DNA of 64,000 nucleotides from Mycolicibacterium wolinskyi (GCF_002101965.1 NZ_LQQA01000030.1:712691-776690); one strand, 5' to 3'; positions 48,597 through 57,662 are shown, numbered from the stretch's first letter. Numbers and translations are program-made. Notes: generated by a model from the letters alone, not told the origin.

Positions 48597-50486
48597 ATGC
48601 CGGAACTCAGATCCAGAACCATCACCCATGGCCGCAACATGGCAGGCGCCCGCGCGCTGCTGCGTGCCGCAGGCGTATCCGCGAGCGACTTCGGCAAGCC
48701 CATCGTTGCGATCGCCAACAGCTTCACCGAGTTCGTCCCGGGCCACACGCATCTGGCGCCGGTCGGGCGCGTGGTCAGCGAGGCCGTATCCGCCGCGGGG
48801 GGTATCCCGCGCGAGTTCAACACGATTGCCGTCGACGACGGTATCGCGATGGGGCACGGCGGCATGCTGTACTCGCTGCCGTCGCGCGACCTCATCGCCG
48901 ATTCGGTCGAATACATGGTGAACGCGCACTGCGCCGATGCCCTGGTGTGTATCTCGAACTGCGACAAGATCACTCCGGGCATGCTGATGGCGGCCCTGCG
49001 GCTCGACGTGCCCACCGTTTTCGTGTCGGGCGGGCCGATGGAGGGTGGCACCGCGACCCTGGTCGACGGCACCGTGCGGACCCGGCTCAACCTGGTCTCG
49101 GCCATGTCGGATGCGGTGGCCGCCGACGTCTCCGACGCCGACATCGGCCGCATCGAAGAGGCCGCGTGCCCGACGTGCGGGTCGTGCTCGGGCATGTTCA
49201 CCGCCAACTCGATGAACTGCCTGACCGAGGCAATCGGTCTGGCACTGCCCGGTAATGGCAGCACCTTGGCCACCCACACGGCACGTGGTCGTCTGTACGA
49301 GCAGGCGGGTGCTGTCGTCGTGGAACTTGCGCGGCGCTATTACGACGAGGACGACGCGCGGGTGTTGCCGCGCAGCATCGCCTCGCGCGCGGCGTTCTCC
49401 AATGCGATGGCCGTGGACATCGCGATGGGCGGGTCGACCAACACGATCCTGCATCTGCTGGCCGCGGCACACGAGGCCGAGGTCGATTTCACGTTGGCCG
49501 ACATCGAGGCGATGTCGAAGCGGATTCCGTGTATCTGCAAGGTCGCTCCGAACGGCGATTACCTGATGGAAGACGTGCACCGGGCGGGTGGGATACCGGC
49601 GGTGATGGGCGAGTTGTTGCGCGCCGGGTTGCTCGACACCGGTGTGCGGTCGATTCACGCCGATTCGCTGGTCGACTGGCTGAGCGCATGGGATGTGCGC
49701 AGCCCGGCGGTTTCGGCGCAGGCCGTCGACCTCTTCTACGCCGCGCCCGGCGGACAACGTTCGAGCACGGCGTTCTCGCAGTCGTGCCGGTGGGAAAGCC
49801 TCGATCTCGACGCGGTGTCGGGATGCATCCGCGACGTCGCCCACGCCTACTCCGCGGACGGCGGACTGGCGATCTTGCGCGGCAACCTCGCCGAGGACGG
49901 CTGCGTGGTGAAGACCGCGGGCGTCGACGCCTCGATCCTGCGGTTCAGCGGCCCGGCCGTTGTCGTCGAGTCCCAGGAGGAAGCCCAGGAGGTCATCCTG
50001 TCCGGTCGGGTGCAGGCGGGCGATGTGCTCGTCGTCCGCTACGAAGGACCTCGTGGTGGGCCGGGTATGCAGGAAATGCTGTATCCCACTTCCTATTTGA
50101 AAGCCGTGGGGCTCGGCAAGGCGTGCGCATTGATCACTGATGGCCGCTTCTCGGGCGGATCGTCGGGTCTGTCCATCGGGCACGTGTCACCCGAAGCGGC
50201 GGCCGGCGGCACGATCGCCCTCATCGAGAACGGCGACATCATCGACATCGACATCCCTGCCCGCAGCATCGAACTTCGCGTCGAGGCAACGGAACTCGAC
50301 GAGCGTCGACGCCGCCTGCAAGACAGTGGCGGGTTCTGGCCCAAAGATCGGGATCGGCGTGTCTCGCCGGCACTACGGGCCTATGCCGCGATGGCGTTGT
50401 CGGCCGACAAGGGTGCCGTGCGCGACGTGTCGATGCTCGAGGCGGCGAGCCGGACGCTCCCGTCGGCCGTTGCCGTCGGCCCCTAG
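48597..50486 (+). CDS. ilvD: Dihydroxy-acid dehydratase (IlvD/Edd family)
   Basis: A 629-residue Fe-S dehydratase of the E. coli IlvD type. N terminus MPELRSRTITHGRNMAGARA, cluster Cys in SNCDKITPG, and CPTCGSCSGMFTANSMNC with the second cluster Cys. It converts dihydroxyisovalerate to ketoisovalerate in branched-chain amino acid synthesis. ATG 48588 (MAVMPEL) is an alternative start. Control by a divergent MmyB-type regulator is unusual for a housekeeping ilvD, so this may be an extra, conditionally used or sugar-acid-specific member. Its stop overlaps the convergent GNAT stop by 3 bases. Confidence 0.88.
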   Translation: MPELRSRTITHGRNMAGARALLRAAGVSASDFGKPIVAIANSFTEFVPGHTHLAPVGRVVSEAVSAAGGIPREFNTIAVDDGIAMGHGGMLYSLPSRDLIADSVEYMVNAHCADALVCISNCDKITPGMLMAALRLDVPTVFVSGGPMEGGTATLVDGTVRTRLNLVSAMSDAVAADVSDADIGRIEEAACPTCGSCSGMFTANSMNCLTEAIGLALPGNGSTLATHTARGRLYEQAGAVVVELARRYYDEDDARVLPRSIASRAAFSNAMAVDIAMGGSTNTILHLLAAAHEAEVDFTLADIEAMSKRIPCICKVAPNGDYLMEDVHRAGGIPAVMGELLRAGLLDTGVRSIHADSLVDWLSAWDVRSPAVSAQAVDLFYAAPGGQRSSTAFSQSCRWESLDLDAVSGCIRDVAHAYSADGGLAILRGNLAEDGCVVKTAGVDASILRFSGPAVVVESQEEAQEVILSGRVQAGDVLVVRYEGPRGGPGMQEMLYPTSYLKAVGLGKACALITDGRFSGGSSGLSIGHVSPEAAAGGTIALIENGDIIDIDIPARSIELRVEATELDERRRRLQDSGGFWPKDRDRRVSPALRAYAAMALSADKGAVRDVSMLEAASRTLPSAVAVGP

Positions 50487-50962
50487 CCTTCGGCGAGCGC
50501 GGTCAGCTCGGTGCCCGAGACGCGGTAGGTGGTCCACTCGGTCTGCGGTTTGCCGCCGACCGCGTCGTAGAGCGCGATGGCGTTGACGTTCCAGTTGAGC
50601 ACGGCCCATTGCAGCCGCGAGTATCCGTTCGTCACGCATTCTCGGGCCAACGTGGACAACAATTTCCGGGCCAGACCGCGCCGCCGGAACGCCGGCCGCA
50701 CATACAGATCCTCGAGATAGATGCCCGCCACGCCATCCCACGTCGAGAAATTGAGGAACCACACCGCGGTGGCGGCAACCTGCCCGTCGACCTCGACCAT
50801 GTGCGCGTAGGCAACCGGCTGGTCGCCGAAAAGCGCGTTCTGCATGTGCTTTTCGGTGACGGTGCACTCGTCGCTGGCGCGTTCGAACTCGGCGAGTTCG
50901 TGGATCATCGCGGTGATCTCGACCTCGTCGCCGGGCTGTGCCCGGCGGATCAGCTCGGTCAT
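50483..50962 (-). CDS. GNAT acetyltransferase (Rv3216-like, diamine acetyltransferase type)
   Basis: A 159-residue GNAT. Motif A is YLEDLYVRPAFRRRGLARKLL, and the NVNAIALYDAVGGK ending is typical of the spermidine/spermine or thialysine acetyltransferase group. The ATG at 50962 overlaps the stop of isochorismate synthase, so it is in an operon with entC and gpm2. The substrate is likely a small amine (family inference). Confidence 0.88.
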   Translation of the reverse strand: MTELIRRAQPGDEVEITAMIHELAEFERASDECTVTEKHMQNALFGDQPVAYAHMVEVDGQVAATAVWFLNFSTWDGVAGIYLEDLYVRPAFRRRGLARKLLSTLARECVTNGYSRLQWAVLNWNVNAIALYDAVGGKPQTEWTTYRVSGTELTALAEG

Positions 50963-52050
50963 GCTGTTGCCCCCAGTCCAGTCAGGATGGTCCGGAACTT
51001 CGTCGTGGTCTCGGCGACTTCGTCGTCCGGATCGGATTCGGCGACGATACCGCCGCCGGCGTGCGCCACTGCGGTGCGGCGATCGGCCGACAACACCGCG
51101 CAGCGGATCGACACCACCCAGCGGCCGTCGCCACGACTGTCGCACCAGCCGACGGCCCCCGCGTAAAAGCCCCGATCGCCCTCGATCTCGCCGATCAGTG
51201 CGGCGGCCGAATCGGCAGGCACCCCGCCGACCGCGGGTGTGGGATGCAGCGCCATCGCGAGATCGATTGCGGTCGTGTTCTTTTCCCGCAGGCGCCCGCG
51301 GATGGGCGTGCTGAGATGCCACAGCGCGTCGGTGCCGTGCAGGTCGGGTTCGGCGGCGATCTGCAGGTCGACACACAACGGGTCGAGGGCCTTGCGCATG
51401 ACGTCGACCACGAGCTGGTGTTCGTGACGGTTCTTCGCCGAGGCGGCGAGCGCGACGGCGTTGGCCCGGTCGGTCTCCGGATCGGCCGCGCGCGGCGCAG
51501 AACCCGCGAACGGTTGGCAGATCACCAGTTCGCCCTCCCGGGCGACGAGCAGCTCCGGGCTGGCGCCGACCAACGCGGTGCCGGAGTGCGGTCCGCCGGC
51601 CGGGGTCAGGTCCGTCAGATACACCGTGGCGGCCGGGTCGGCATCGGCGAGCCTGCGCAGTACGGCGCGCGGGTCCCAGGCTGACCGAGCCGTCAGCCGC
51701 AAAGCCCGCGCCAGCACCACCTTGTCCAGCGCGGTCTGGGGGTCACGCAGACGTCGCACGGCTTCGGCGACGCGCTCGCGATGCACCGCGCTCGGCGGCA
51801 CCGTCTCGCGGCCGAGCAGCTCAGGAGCCGGGCCCGTGGCCCAGTGGGGTAGGGCGTCCTCGAAGCGGACGGCGTCCGGTTCGTGCAGCGCCGCGGCAGT
51901 CGACAAGTCGAATGGCAACGCGCCCAACACAATTGACGCCGCCCCCGACCGCAACGCGGCCTGCGCCGCGGCGATCTCGGCGTACGGCGTCCGGATTCCG
52001 TCGGCGATCACCGTGCCGGACGGGCCGGCCAGGACGAAGGACGGGGTCAT
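50959..52050 (-). CDS. entC: Isochorismate synthase
   Basis: A 363-residue chorismate-utilising enzyme (Rv3215-like). The catalytic Lys is in LDKVVLARAL, and the metal/substrate stretches are HPTPAVGGVP and GEIEGDRGFYAGAVGW, with GGGIVAESDP at the end. It makes isochorismate for menaquinone or salicylate-type siderophores; which of these cannot be told here. It is coupled by ATGA overlaps to gpm2 upstream and the GNAT downstream. Confidence 0.92.
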   Translation of the reverse strand: MTPSFVLAGPSGTVIADGIRTPYAEIAAAQAALRSGAASIVLGALPFDLSTAAALHEPDAVRFEDALPHWATGPAPELLGRETVPPSAVHRERVAEAVRRLRDPQTALDKVVLARALRLTARSAWDPRAVLRRLADADPAATVYLTDLTPAGGPHSGTALVGASPELLVAREGELVICQPFAGSAPRAADPETDRANAVALAASAKNRHEHQLVVDVMRKALDPLCVDLQIAAEPDLHGTDALWHLSTPIRGRLREKNTTAIDLAMALHPTPAVGGVPADSAAALIGEIEGDRGFYAGAVGWCDSRGDGRWVVSIRCAVLSADRRTAVAHAGGGIVAESDPDDEVAETTTKFRTILTGLGATA

Positions 52051-52658
52051 TGTGGAAGGCACGGGTTGGGATGGGCGGTCAGGCCCAGGGCGGTGATCTG
52101 GCGGACCCCGTGCTCGAACCCGCACACCGCGATCGACGCGGGCACCATCGAGACCCGGATACCGTCGGCGACCGGCAACTCCACCCAGCGGGTCAGCATT
52201 GCGCGGGAGAAATGACCATGTCCGACGAACACCACGTCGCGGGTTTCCATATGGCTCAGCGCGAGGGCCACGGCACGGTCGGCGCGATCACTCACGTCCG
52301 CGACGCTCTCCCCGCCGGGGCAGCCGTGTGTCCACACCAGCCAATCCGGCTCGGTCTCGCGAATCTGCGGGGTGGTCAGGCCTTCGTAATCGCCGTAGTC
52401 CCACTCCGCCAGCAGCGGGTCGATCTCATCGACCGTCAGCCCGGCGAGTTCGGCCGTGACCAGCGCGCGGTGGCGCGGGCTGCTGACCACCAAAGGATCG
52501 TGCAGCTGCAGCTCGGCGAGGGCCTCGGCGGCCAACTTGGCCTGGTAACGGCCGGTGTCGGTGAGGTCCAGGTCGGTGCGCCCGGTGTGTCTTCCGCTGG
52601 CGGACCACTCGGTCTCACCATGCCGAAGCAACATAAGGCGGTGCTGCGTGGCGCTCAC
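52047..52658 (-). CDS. gpm2: Histidine phosphatase Gpm2 (acid phosphatase type)
   Basis: A 203-residue branch-2-like histidine phosphatase equal to Rv3214. The catalytic motif is LRHGETEWS near residue 12, with second-site FVGHGHFSR. Despite the name, the M. tuberculosis enzyme is a broad-specificity acid phosphatase rather than a phosphoglycerate mutase. It starts GTG 52658 (VSATQHRLMLLRHGE). It is the first gene of gpm2-entC-gnat and is divergent from the ParA gene by 58 bases. Confidence 0.92.
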   Translation of the reverse strand: MSATQHRLMLLRHGETEWSASGRHTGRTDLDLTDTGRYQAKLAAEALAELQLHDPLVVSSPRHRALVTAELAGLTVDEIDPLLAEWDYGDYEGLTTPQIRETEPDWLVWTHGCPGGESVADVSDRADRAVALALSHMETRDVVFVGHGHFSRAMLTRWVELPVADGIRVSMVPASIAVCGFEHGVRQITALGLTAHPNPCLPQ

Positions 52659-52716
52659 ACCGGCGATTCTGCCGCACGTCGGGCCGATGCCGCGCAGAGC
52701 GTGCTTGGATGAACAT

Positions 52717-53514
52717 GTGACGCGAGTATTAGCGGTCGCCAATCAAAAGGGTGGGGTAGCCAAGACGACGACAGTGGCGTCGCTGGGTGCGGCGATTGCG
52801 GAGAAAGGCCGGCGCGTGCTGCTGGTCGACCTGGATCCGCAGGGCTGTCTGACGTTCTCGCTGGGGCAGGACCCGGACAAACTGCCGGTGTCGGTGCACG
52901 AGGTGCTGCTCGGCGAGGTCGAGCCGAGTGCGGCGCTCGTCGCGACAGACGAGGGCATGACACTGCTGCCTGCCAACATCGACCTGGCCGGCGCCGAGGC
53001 CATGCTGTTGATGCGGGCCGGGCGGGAGTACGCCCTCAAACGGGCGCTGGCCAAACTCGAATCCGACTTCGACGTGGTGATCATCGACTGTCCGCCGTCG
53101 CTTGGGGTGCTGACCCTCAACGGATTGACGGCTGCGCACGACGTGATCGTGCCGCTGCAGTGCGAGACGCTGGCCCATCGGGGTGTCGGCCAGTTCCTGC
53201 GGACGATCTCCGACGTCCAGCAGATCACCAACGCCGACCTGAAACTGCTCGGCGCGCTGCCGACGCTCTACGATTCGCGCACCACCCACAGCCGTGACGT
53301 GCTGCTCGATGTGGCGGACCGGTACGAGCTGCCGGTGCTGGCCCCGCCGATCCCGCGCACCGTGCGGTTCGCCGAGGCAAGCGCATCTGGCTCGTCGGTA
53401 CTGGCCGGACGCAAGACCAAGGGCGCGCTGGCCTATCGCGAACTCGCAGAGGCGCTGCTCAAGCACTGGAAGTCCGGCAAGAAATTGCCGACCTTCACCC
53501 CCGAGGTGGGGTAG
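52717..53514 (+). CDS. ParA/Soj-like ATPase (Rv3213c-like orphan)
   Basis: A 265-residue deviant-Walker ATPase. Walker A is NQKGGVAKTTTVASLG, the Walker A' region is LLVDLDPQGCLTF, and Walker B is IIDCPPSLGVLTLN. No ParB partner lies nearby, so it is an orphan relative of the chromosome or plasmid partition ParA proteins. GTG 52717 is used because it places the ATPase fold at the N terminus. A MerR-PP2C gene follows after 54 bases on the same strand, with its own promoter. Confidence 0.92.
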   Translation: MTRVLAVANQKGGVAKTTTVASLGAAIAEKGRRVLLVDLDPQGCLTFSLGQDPDKLPVSVHEVLLGEVEPSAALVATDEGMTLLPANIDLAGAEAMLLMRAGREYALKRALAKLESDFDVVIIDCPPSLGVLTLNGLTAAHDVIVPLQCETLAHRGVGQFLRTISDVQQITNADLKLLGALPTLYDSRTTHSRDVLLDVADRYELPVLAPPIPRTVRFAEASASGSSVLAGRKTKGALAYRELAEALLKHWKSGKKLPTFTPEVG

Positions 53515-53530
53515 CGCGCCAGGCGCGTCC

Positions 53531-53556
53531 TTGACCTTGCCCTACGGGCAGCCGCA
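53531..53556 (+). promoter_or_regulatory. MerR-type promoter with operator in the spacer
   Basis: TTGACC (53531-53536) is followed by the palindrome TGCCC-TAC-GGGCA (53538-53550). This is the MerR arrangement, in which a dyad sits between the -35 and the -10. The -10 is weak (CAATCC at about 53555). It lies 13 bases or more upstream of ATG 53569, so the regulator would act on its own gene. Confidence 0.5.
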
Positions 53557-53568
53557 ATCCTTGGCGGC

Positions 53569-54654
53569 ATGAACGAGGAACTGCTGAGCATCGGGGAGTT
53601 CGCAGCCAAGTGTGGTCTGTCGGCGAAGATGCTGCGGTCATACGCGGCGATGGGGGTTCTGGTTCCCGCCGCCGTCGATGAGCTGACCGGCTATCGCTAT
53701 TACAGCCGCCACCAGATGGCAGAGGCCCGTATTGTCGCGCTGTTGCGTCAGGCGCACGTGCCGGTGGCCGAGATCGAGGCGTACCTCCGGGAGCCGAATG
53801 AACCGCAAATCGCCGCATGGCTGGCCGCATTGGATGCCGAATACGACACGCGCCGCATGGCGCTCGGTACGGTCGGCGCGGAGCTGGCCACACGACCCGC
53901 TCCGGTGGTGGCGCACCGCCGGGCGCAACCTGACGACGAGAGGACGTTTCTGATGGCATCGGTTGTCGCGGCAGCCACCGCCTCCGACCAGGGTCCGGTG
54001 CGAGAGAGCAACCAGGATGCCGTGCTTGCCGACGGCATCCTCTATGCGGTTGCCGACGGCTTCGGTGTCTGCGGTGAACACGCCAGCCGCATCGCGCTCG
54101 AAGTGCTCGCCGCCGGGTTCGCTGCCGCCCCGGACCGGGCCGGGCTGATCGAGGCCGTGCAGCAGGCCAACCAGCAGGTGTGGGATTTCGTCACCGGAGA
54201 CGGCGCCGTATCCGGTGCCACGCTGACCGCGGTCGCGCTCTTCGGATCCGAGCACGGTGGCCCGCTGGCCGTCAACATCGGTGACTCGCCGCTGCACCTG
54301 ATCCGTGACGGGCGGATGGACCAGCTCACCGACGACCACAGCGTGGCGGGCGAATTGGTGCGAGCCGGTGAGATCACCCGCGATGAGGCACGCTCGCACC
54401 CGCAGCGGCATCTGCTCACCCGGGCGCTCGGCATCGGCCCGCACATCCAGCCTGATCTGCTCGACATCGACTGCCGCCCCGGCGACCGGTTGCTCATCAG
54501 CACCGACGGCCTGTTCGCGGCCGCCGCGGACGCGGCGATCGTCGACGCCGCGGCCACGGCCGGGCCCGAGGCGGCCGTACGCCGCCTCGTCGACGTCGCC
54601 AACGACGCAGGCGGCCATGACAACACCACCGTCGTCGTCATCGACATCGGTTGA
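53569..54654 (+). CDS. MerR DNA-binding domain fused to a PP2C protein phosphatase
   Basis: A 361-residue fusion. Residues 5-75 are a MerR winged helix (SIGEFAAKCGLSAKMLRSYA, GYRYYSRHQMAEARIVALLR), followed by a predicted helix to about 105. Residues 130-360 are a PP2C Ser/Thr phosphatase with all four metal Asp residues: D150 (RESNQD), D163 (VADGFG), D313 (STDGL) and D351 (HDNTT). So the usual MerR sensor has been replaced by an apparently active phosphatase. The first catalytic motif lacks the common GMGGH (GFGVCG instead). It is behind a MerR-like operator and presumably autoregulated. Substrates could be PknA/PknB-type targets (inference). Confidence 0.85.
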   Translation: MNEELLSIGEFAAKCGLSAKMLRSYAAMGVLVPAAVDELTGYRYYSRHQMAEARIVALLRQAHVPVAEIEAYLREPNEPQIAAWLAALDAEYDTRRMALGTVGAELATRPAPVVAHRRAQPDDERTFLMASVVAAATASDQGPVRESNQDAVLADGILYAVADGFGVCGEHASRIALEVLAAGFAAAPDRAGLIEAVQQANQQVWDFVTGDGAVSGATLTAVALFGSEHGGPLAVNIGDSPLHLIRDGRMDQLTDDHSVAGELVRAGEITRDEARSHPQRHLLTRALGIGPHIQPDLLDIDCRPGDRLLISTDGLFAAAADAAIVDAAATAGPEAAVRRLVDVANDAGGHDNTTVVVIDIG

Positions 54655-54665
54655 GCCGCAAGCCT

Positions 54666-55883
54666 TTACGCAGCGCCGAGCGCCACGAGTTCGGTGCCGC
54701 GCTGCTCGAGCACGGTGGAGCCGGCCACCGCGGGCACGACCGGTGACACGCTGGGCTCCCTGGCCACCGCGATGTGCCGCTCACCCGTGCCGGTGGCCGG
54801 ATCGAAGACGTCGTAGCCGTCGTCGACGGGGACCAGCAGGCGCCCGGCCATCAGTGTGGCCGGTCCGACCGGTACGTGCGGCCCCGACGGGGTGACGGTG
54901 AACTTGTAGCGCAAGCCACTGGCACTGAACACGAGCACCGAGTCGCCGGTCCACCAGGTGATCAGATCACCGGCCTTCGTGGTGGTCGACTGCGGTGCGG
55001 CCGGCTTCGCCAACAGCGTGCTGGCGACCGTCGCACCCGTCTCGTCGATGATGTTGACCGTCGGTCTCGGTGTCGGCACGTACACCGCCGTCGTGGTCTC
55101 CGACACCGCGATCACCTGCGCGCCGGAATCGTCGGTGACACCCGGCAGCTCGACGTAGCGCACCTCGGGGGTGTCCTCCTCGTCGGCCGGCCGCAGCAAC
55201 GTCAGCCGCACGTCTTTCTGCTTCGGGCACGATTCCAGTACCGACACCGCCGACGAACTCGCGGCCGCCGAAAGCTTCCGGCACACCGGCGACGCCGGAA
55301 CGTCCGGCTTGATCCGGGCGTCGAGCGCGCCGTAACTGAGCATCCGAACCATGTCGGAACGCCACAGCTCCAACCGGCTGTCGCCGGCCGACAACACCGT
55401 CACGCCGTCGGAGGCCAACCTGACCTCGGGATCGGAGTAACCGGAGCGGGCCGGCCCACGACGACCGGTCTTGCCGTCGATCGTGCTGACCTGCCCACAA
55501 CCGCGGACGTCCGGATAGACCGCCACCGCGTACTGGTACACCGACGTCACACCGCACAACTCGACGTCACGCGCATAGCTCCACAACACCGCGCCGCTGA
55601 CCGGATCGCGTCCATCGACGGTCCGGCCGTCACCGGTCACCACGGCGCCACCGGCGACGACCGGGGCGGTGGTCTTCGGGCTCGGCGTGGCCCACAGCTG
55701 TTGCAGGCCCGCGGGCACCTGGTCGGCCGGGGTCAGGTACGGCACCGGTGATGCCGCTGGTCGACTGATCGTCGCCCGCGCATCACTGGTCCACCAGATC
55801 AATCCGGCGGCGACGGCGACCACTACGACTATCGCCGCGGCCGCGACCATATCGCCGCGCGTGCGGCGTTCGGGTTTGACCAT
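54666..55883 (-). CDS. Membrane-anchored beta-propeller-like protein (Rv3212-like)
   Basis: A 405-residue protein with one N-terminal membrane segment (residues about 12-32, AAAAIVVVVAVAAGLIWW) and a large extracytoplasmic domain with PQQ/WD-type repeats (QQLWATPS, GRDPVSGAVLWSYARDVELC, DPATGTGERHIAV). Paired Cys residues suggest disulfides. It matches the actinobacterial Rv3212 family, always next to the rhlE helicase gene in mycobacteria. No catalytic motif is visible; a scaffold or binding role at the cell envelope is likely. It is on the same strand as rhlE, 18 bases downstream. Confidence 0.85.
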   Translation of the reverse strand: MVKPERRTRGDMVAAAAIVVVVAVAAGLIWWTSDARATISRPAASPVPYLTPADQVPAGLQQLWATPSPKTTAPVVAGGAVVTGDGRTVDGRDPVSGAVLWSYARDVELCGVTSVYQYAVAVYPDVRGCGQVSTIDGKTGRRGPARSGYSDPEVRLASDGVTVLSAGDSRLELWRSDMVRMLSYGALDARIKPDVPASPVCRKLSAAASSSAVSVLESCPKQKDVRLTLLRPADEEDTPEVRYVELPGVTDDSGAQVIAVSETTTAVYVPTPRPTVNIIDETGATVASTLLAKPAAPQSTTTKAGDLITWWTGDSVLVFSASGLRYKFTVTPSGPHVPVGPATLMAGRLLVPVDDGYDVFDPATGTGERHIAVAREPSVSPVVPAVAGSTVLEQRGTELVALGAA

Positions 55884-55901
55884 CGGGTGGTGAGTTTAGG
55901 G

Positions 55902-57428
55902 TCAGCCCGTGGTTGCTACCTGAGTGGCCGCTTCGGTCTTGCGCGGACGGCGCCGGCGCCGACGACGTCCGGCATGCGAGGCTTCGCCTGCGGTGTCGTC
56001 GGATTCGGCGACCGGCGCGGCGTCACCCTCGTCGGACGTGGCCGCACCCTCGACATGACCGGTGACGGGCTTGCCGCCGCGCGTGCGACGACGGGTGCGG
56101 TTCCTGGTCCTGGCCGGACGGTCCGCCGAGTCGGCCGACGACGAGATCCGCGTTTCCGAGCCGTCGGCGTCGTCACTGCGGCGCTTGGCGCCGGACCGGC
56201 GGGCTGCACCGACATTGCCGGTGGCGTCGGTCGGGATGCCGAGCTCCTCGTAGATGTGCGGCGAGCTCGAATACGTCTCGGCCGGGTCGGGGCAGCCGAG
56301 GTCCAGCGCCTTGTCGATCATCTCCCAGCGGGGCAGCTCGTCCCAGTCGACCAAGGTGATCGCGACGCCGGTCTTGCCGGCGCGGCCGGTGCGCCCGATG
56401 CGGTGCACATAGGCCTGCTCGTCTTCGGGGCACTGGTAGTTGATGACGTGCGTGACGTCGTCGATGTCGATACCGCGTGCCGCCACGTCGGTCGCGACGA
56501 GCACGTCCACCGCGCCCGTACGGAACGACTTCAGGGCCTTCTCCCTGGCACCCTGGCCCAGGTCGCCGTGCACCGCGTCGACCTTGAAGCCGCGTTCGGC
56601 CAGTTCGTCGGACACCTTCTGCGCGGTGCGCTTGGTACGCGTGAAGATCATCGTGGCGCCGCGGCCCTCGGCCTGCAGAATCCGGCTGACCAGCTCGGCC
56701 TTGTCCAGGGCGTGGGCCCGGTAGGCGAACTGCTCGGTGGTGTCGTGCGTGGCCGCCGAATGGGGCGCCTCGGCGCGGATGTGGGTCGGCTGGTTCATGA
56801 ATGTGCGGGCCAGCGTGATGATCGGGTCGGGCATGGTCGCCGAGAAGAGCATCGACTGCCGGTCGTCGGGCGTGAGCCGCAGGATGCGCTCGATGTCGGG
56901 CAGGAAGCCGAGGTCGAGCATCTCGTCGGCCTCGTCGAGGACGAGCACCGAAAGCCCGCCGAGTTGGAGGTGACCCTGCTGGGCCAGGTCGAGCAGCCGT
57001 CCCGGGGTGCCGACGACGACGTCGACGCCTTTACGGAGCGCTTCGATCTGGGGCTCATAGGGCCGTCCGCCGTAGATCGACGTCACGGTGAACTTGCGGT
57101 CCGGTCCGGACAGGTACTTCGACGCGGCGGCCAGATCGTCGTAGACCTGCAGGCATAGCTCGCGGGTCGGTACCACGACCAGCGCCCGGGGCGTCCCCGT
57201 CAGCGGGCGGCTTTCGTCGGTCGAGACGCGGTGCAGCAGCGGAACGCCGAATGCGTAGGTCTTGCCCATACCGGTGCGGGCCTGGCCGATCAGATCGTCG
57301 CCGGCGAGCGCCAAGGGCAGGGTGAGTTCTTGGATGGCAAAGGGGTGTTCGATGCCGTTGTCGGCGAGTGCGCGGACTATTTCGTCGCGAACTCCGAGTT
57401 TGGCAAACGATGGATTGAGTTGAGTCAT
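55902..57428 (-). CDS. rhlE: DEAD-box RNA helicase RhlE
   Basis: A 508-residue helicase. Motif I is GQARTGMGKT, motif II is VLDEADEML, motif III is SAT, motif V is ARGID and motif VI is HRIGRTGRAG. The C-terminal 110 residues are a low-complexity basic tail ending in a run of Arg (RRRRRRRPRK) that should bind RNA. It acts in ribosome assembly and the degradosome in mycobacteria. ATG 57428 (MTQLNPSFAKLGV) fits the family. A longer start at ATG 57464 would overlap the stop of the small upstream gene as ATGA, so coupled translation is possible. Confidence 0.93.
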   Translation of the reverse strand: MTQLNPSFAKLGVRDEIVRALADNGIEHPFAIQELTLPLALAGDDLIGQARTGMGKTYAFGVPLLHRVSTDESRPLTGTPRALVVVPTRELCLQVYDDLAAASKYLSGPDRKFTVTSIYGGRPYEPQIEALRKGVDVVVGTPGRLLDLAQQGHLQLGGLSVLVLDEADEMLDLGFLPDIERILRLTPDDRQSMLFSATMPDPIITLARTFMNQPTHIRAEAPHSAATHDTTEQFAYRAHALDKAELVSRILQAEGRGATMIFTRTKRTAQKVSDELAERGFKVDAVHGDLGQGAREKALKSFRTGAVDVLVATDVAARGIDIDDVTHVINYQCPEDEQAYVHRIGRTGRAGKTGVAITLVDWDELPRWEMIDKALDLGCPDPAETYSSSPHIYEELGIPTDATGNVGAARRSGAKRRSDDADGSETRISSSADSADRPARTRNRTRRRTRGGKPVTGHVEGAATSDEGDAAPVAESDDTAGEASHAGRRRRRRRPRKTEAATQVATTG

Positions 57429-57460
57429 ATGCGGTGGACGTAGCCTTTCACTGTCAAACC

Positions 57461-57662
57461 TCATGGGCATCCAGCGCGCACGAGTTCGACGATGAAACGG
57501 CCGGGTTCGCCGGGATACATCTCGTATCCGGTGGCGCTGCCGATCCGCTGGGCCCAGCTCTCATGGCGGGCCAACGCGTGCACGCGCATTTCCTGGTAGC
57601 GGTTCGTGCGGCCCAGAAACGACTCAGCATCGATCCAAAAGTCGGCCCGAAGCCGTTACCAC
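57461..57662 (-). pseudogene. Small conserved-looking gene upstream of rhlE, frameshifted near its start
   Basis: The minus strand from about 57640 encodes FWIDAESFLGRTNRYQEMRV and on to RFIVELVRAGCP, with normal composition and GC-rich third codon positions, ending with TGA 57463-57461. There is no good in-frame start. A TACAAT -10 (57673-57668) stands 5 bases before GTG 57662, typical of leaderless mRNA, but that frame ends after 12 codons. Removing one G from the GGG run (57646-57648) fuses the two into a 66-residue protein. The stop overlaps an alternative rhlE start by ATGA. I do not recognise the family. Confidence 0.5.

Noticed and set aside
52047..52658. Phosphoglycerate mutase of glycolysis
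   Set aside because: The Rv3214-type enzyme of this length is an acid phosphatase; the name gpm2 is historical.
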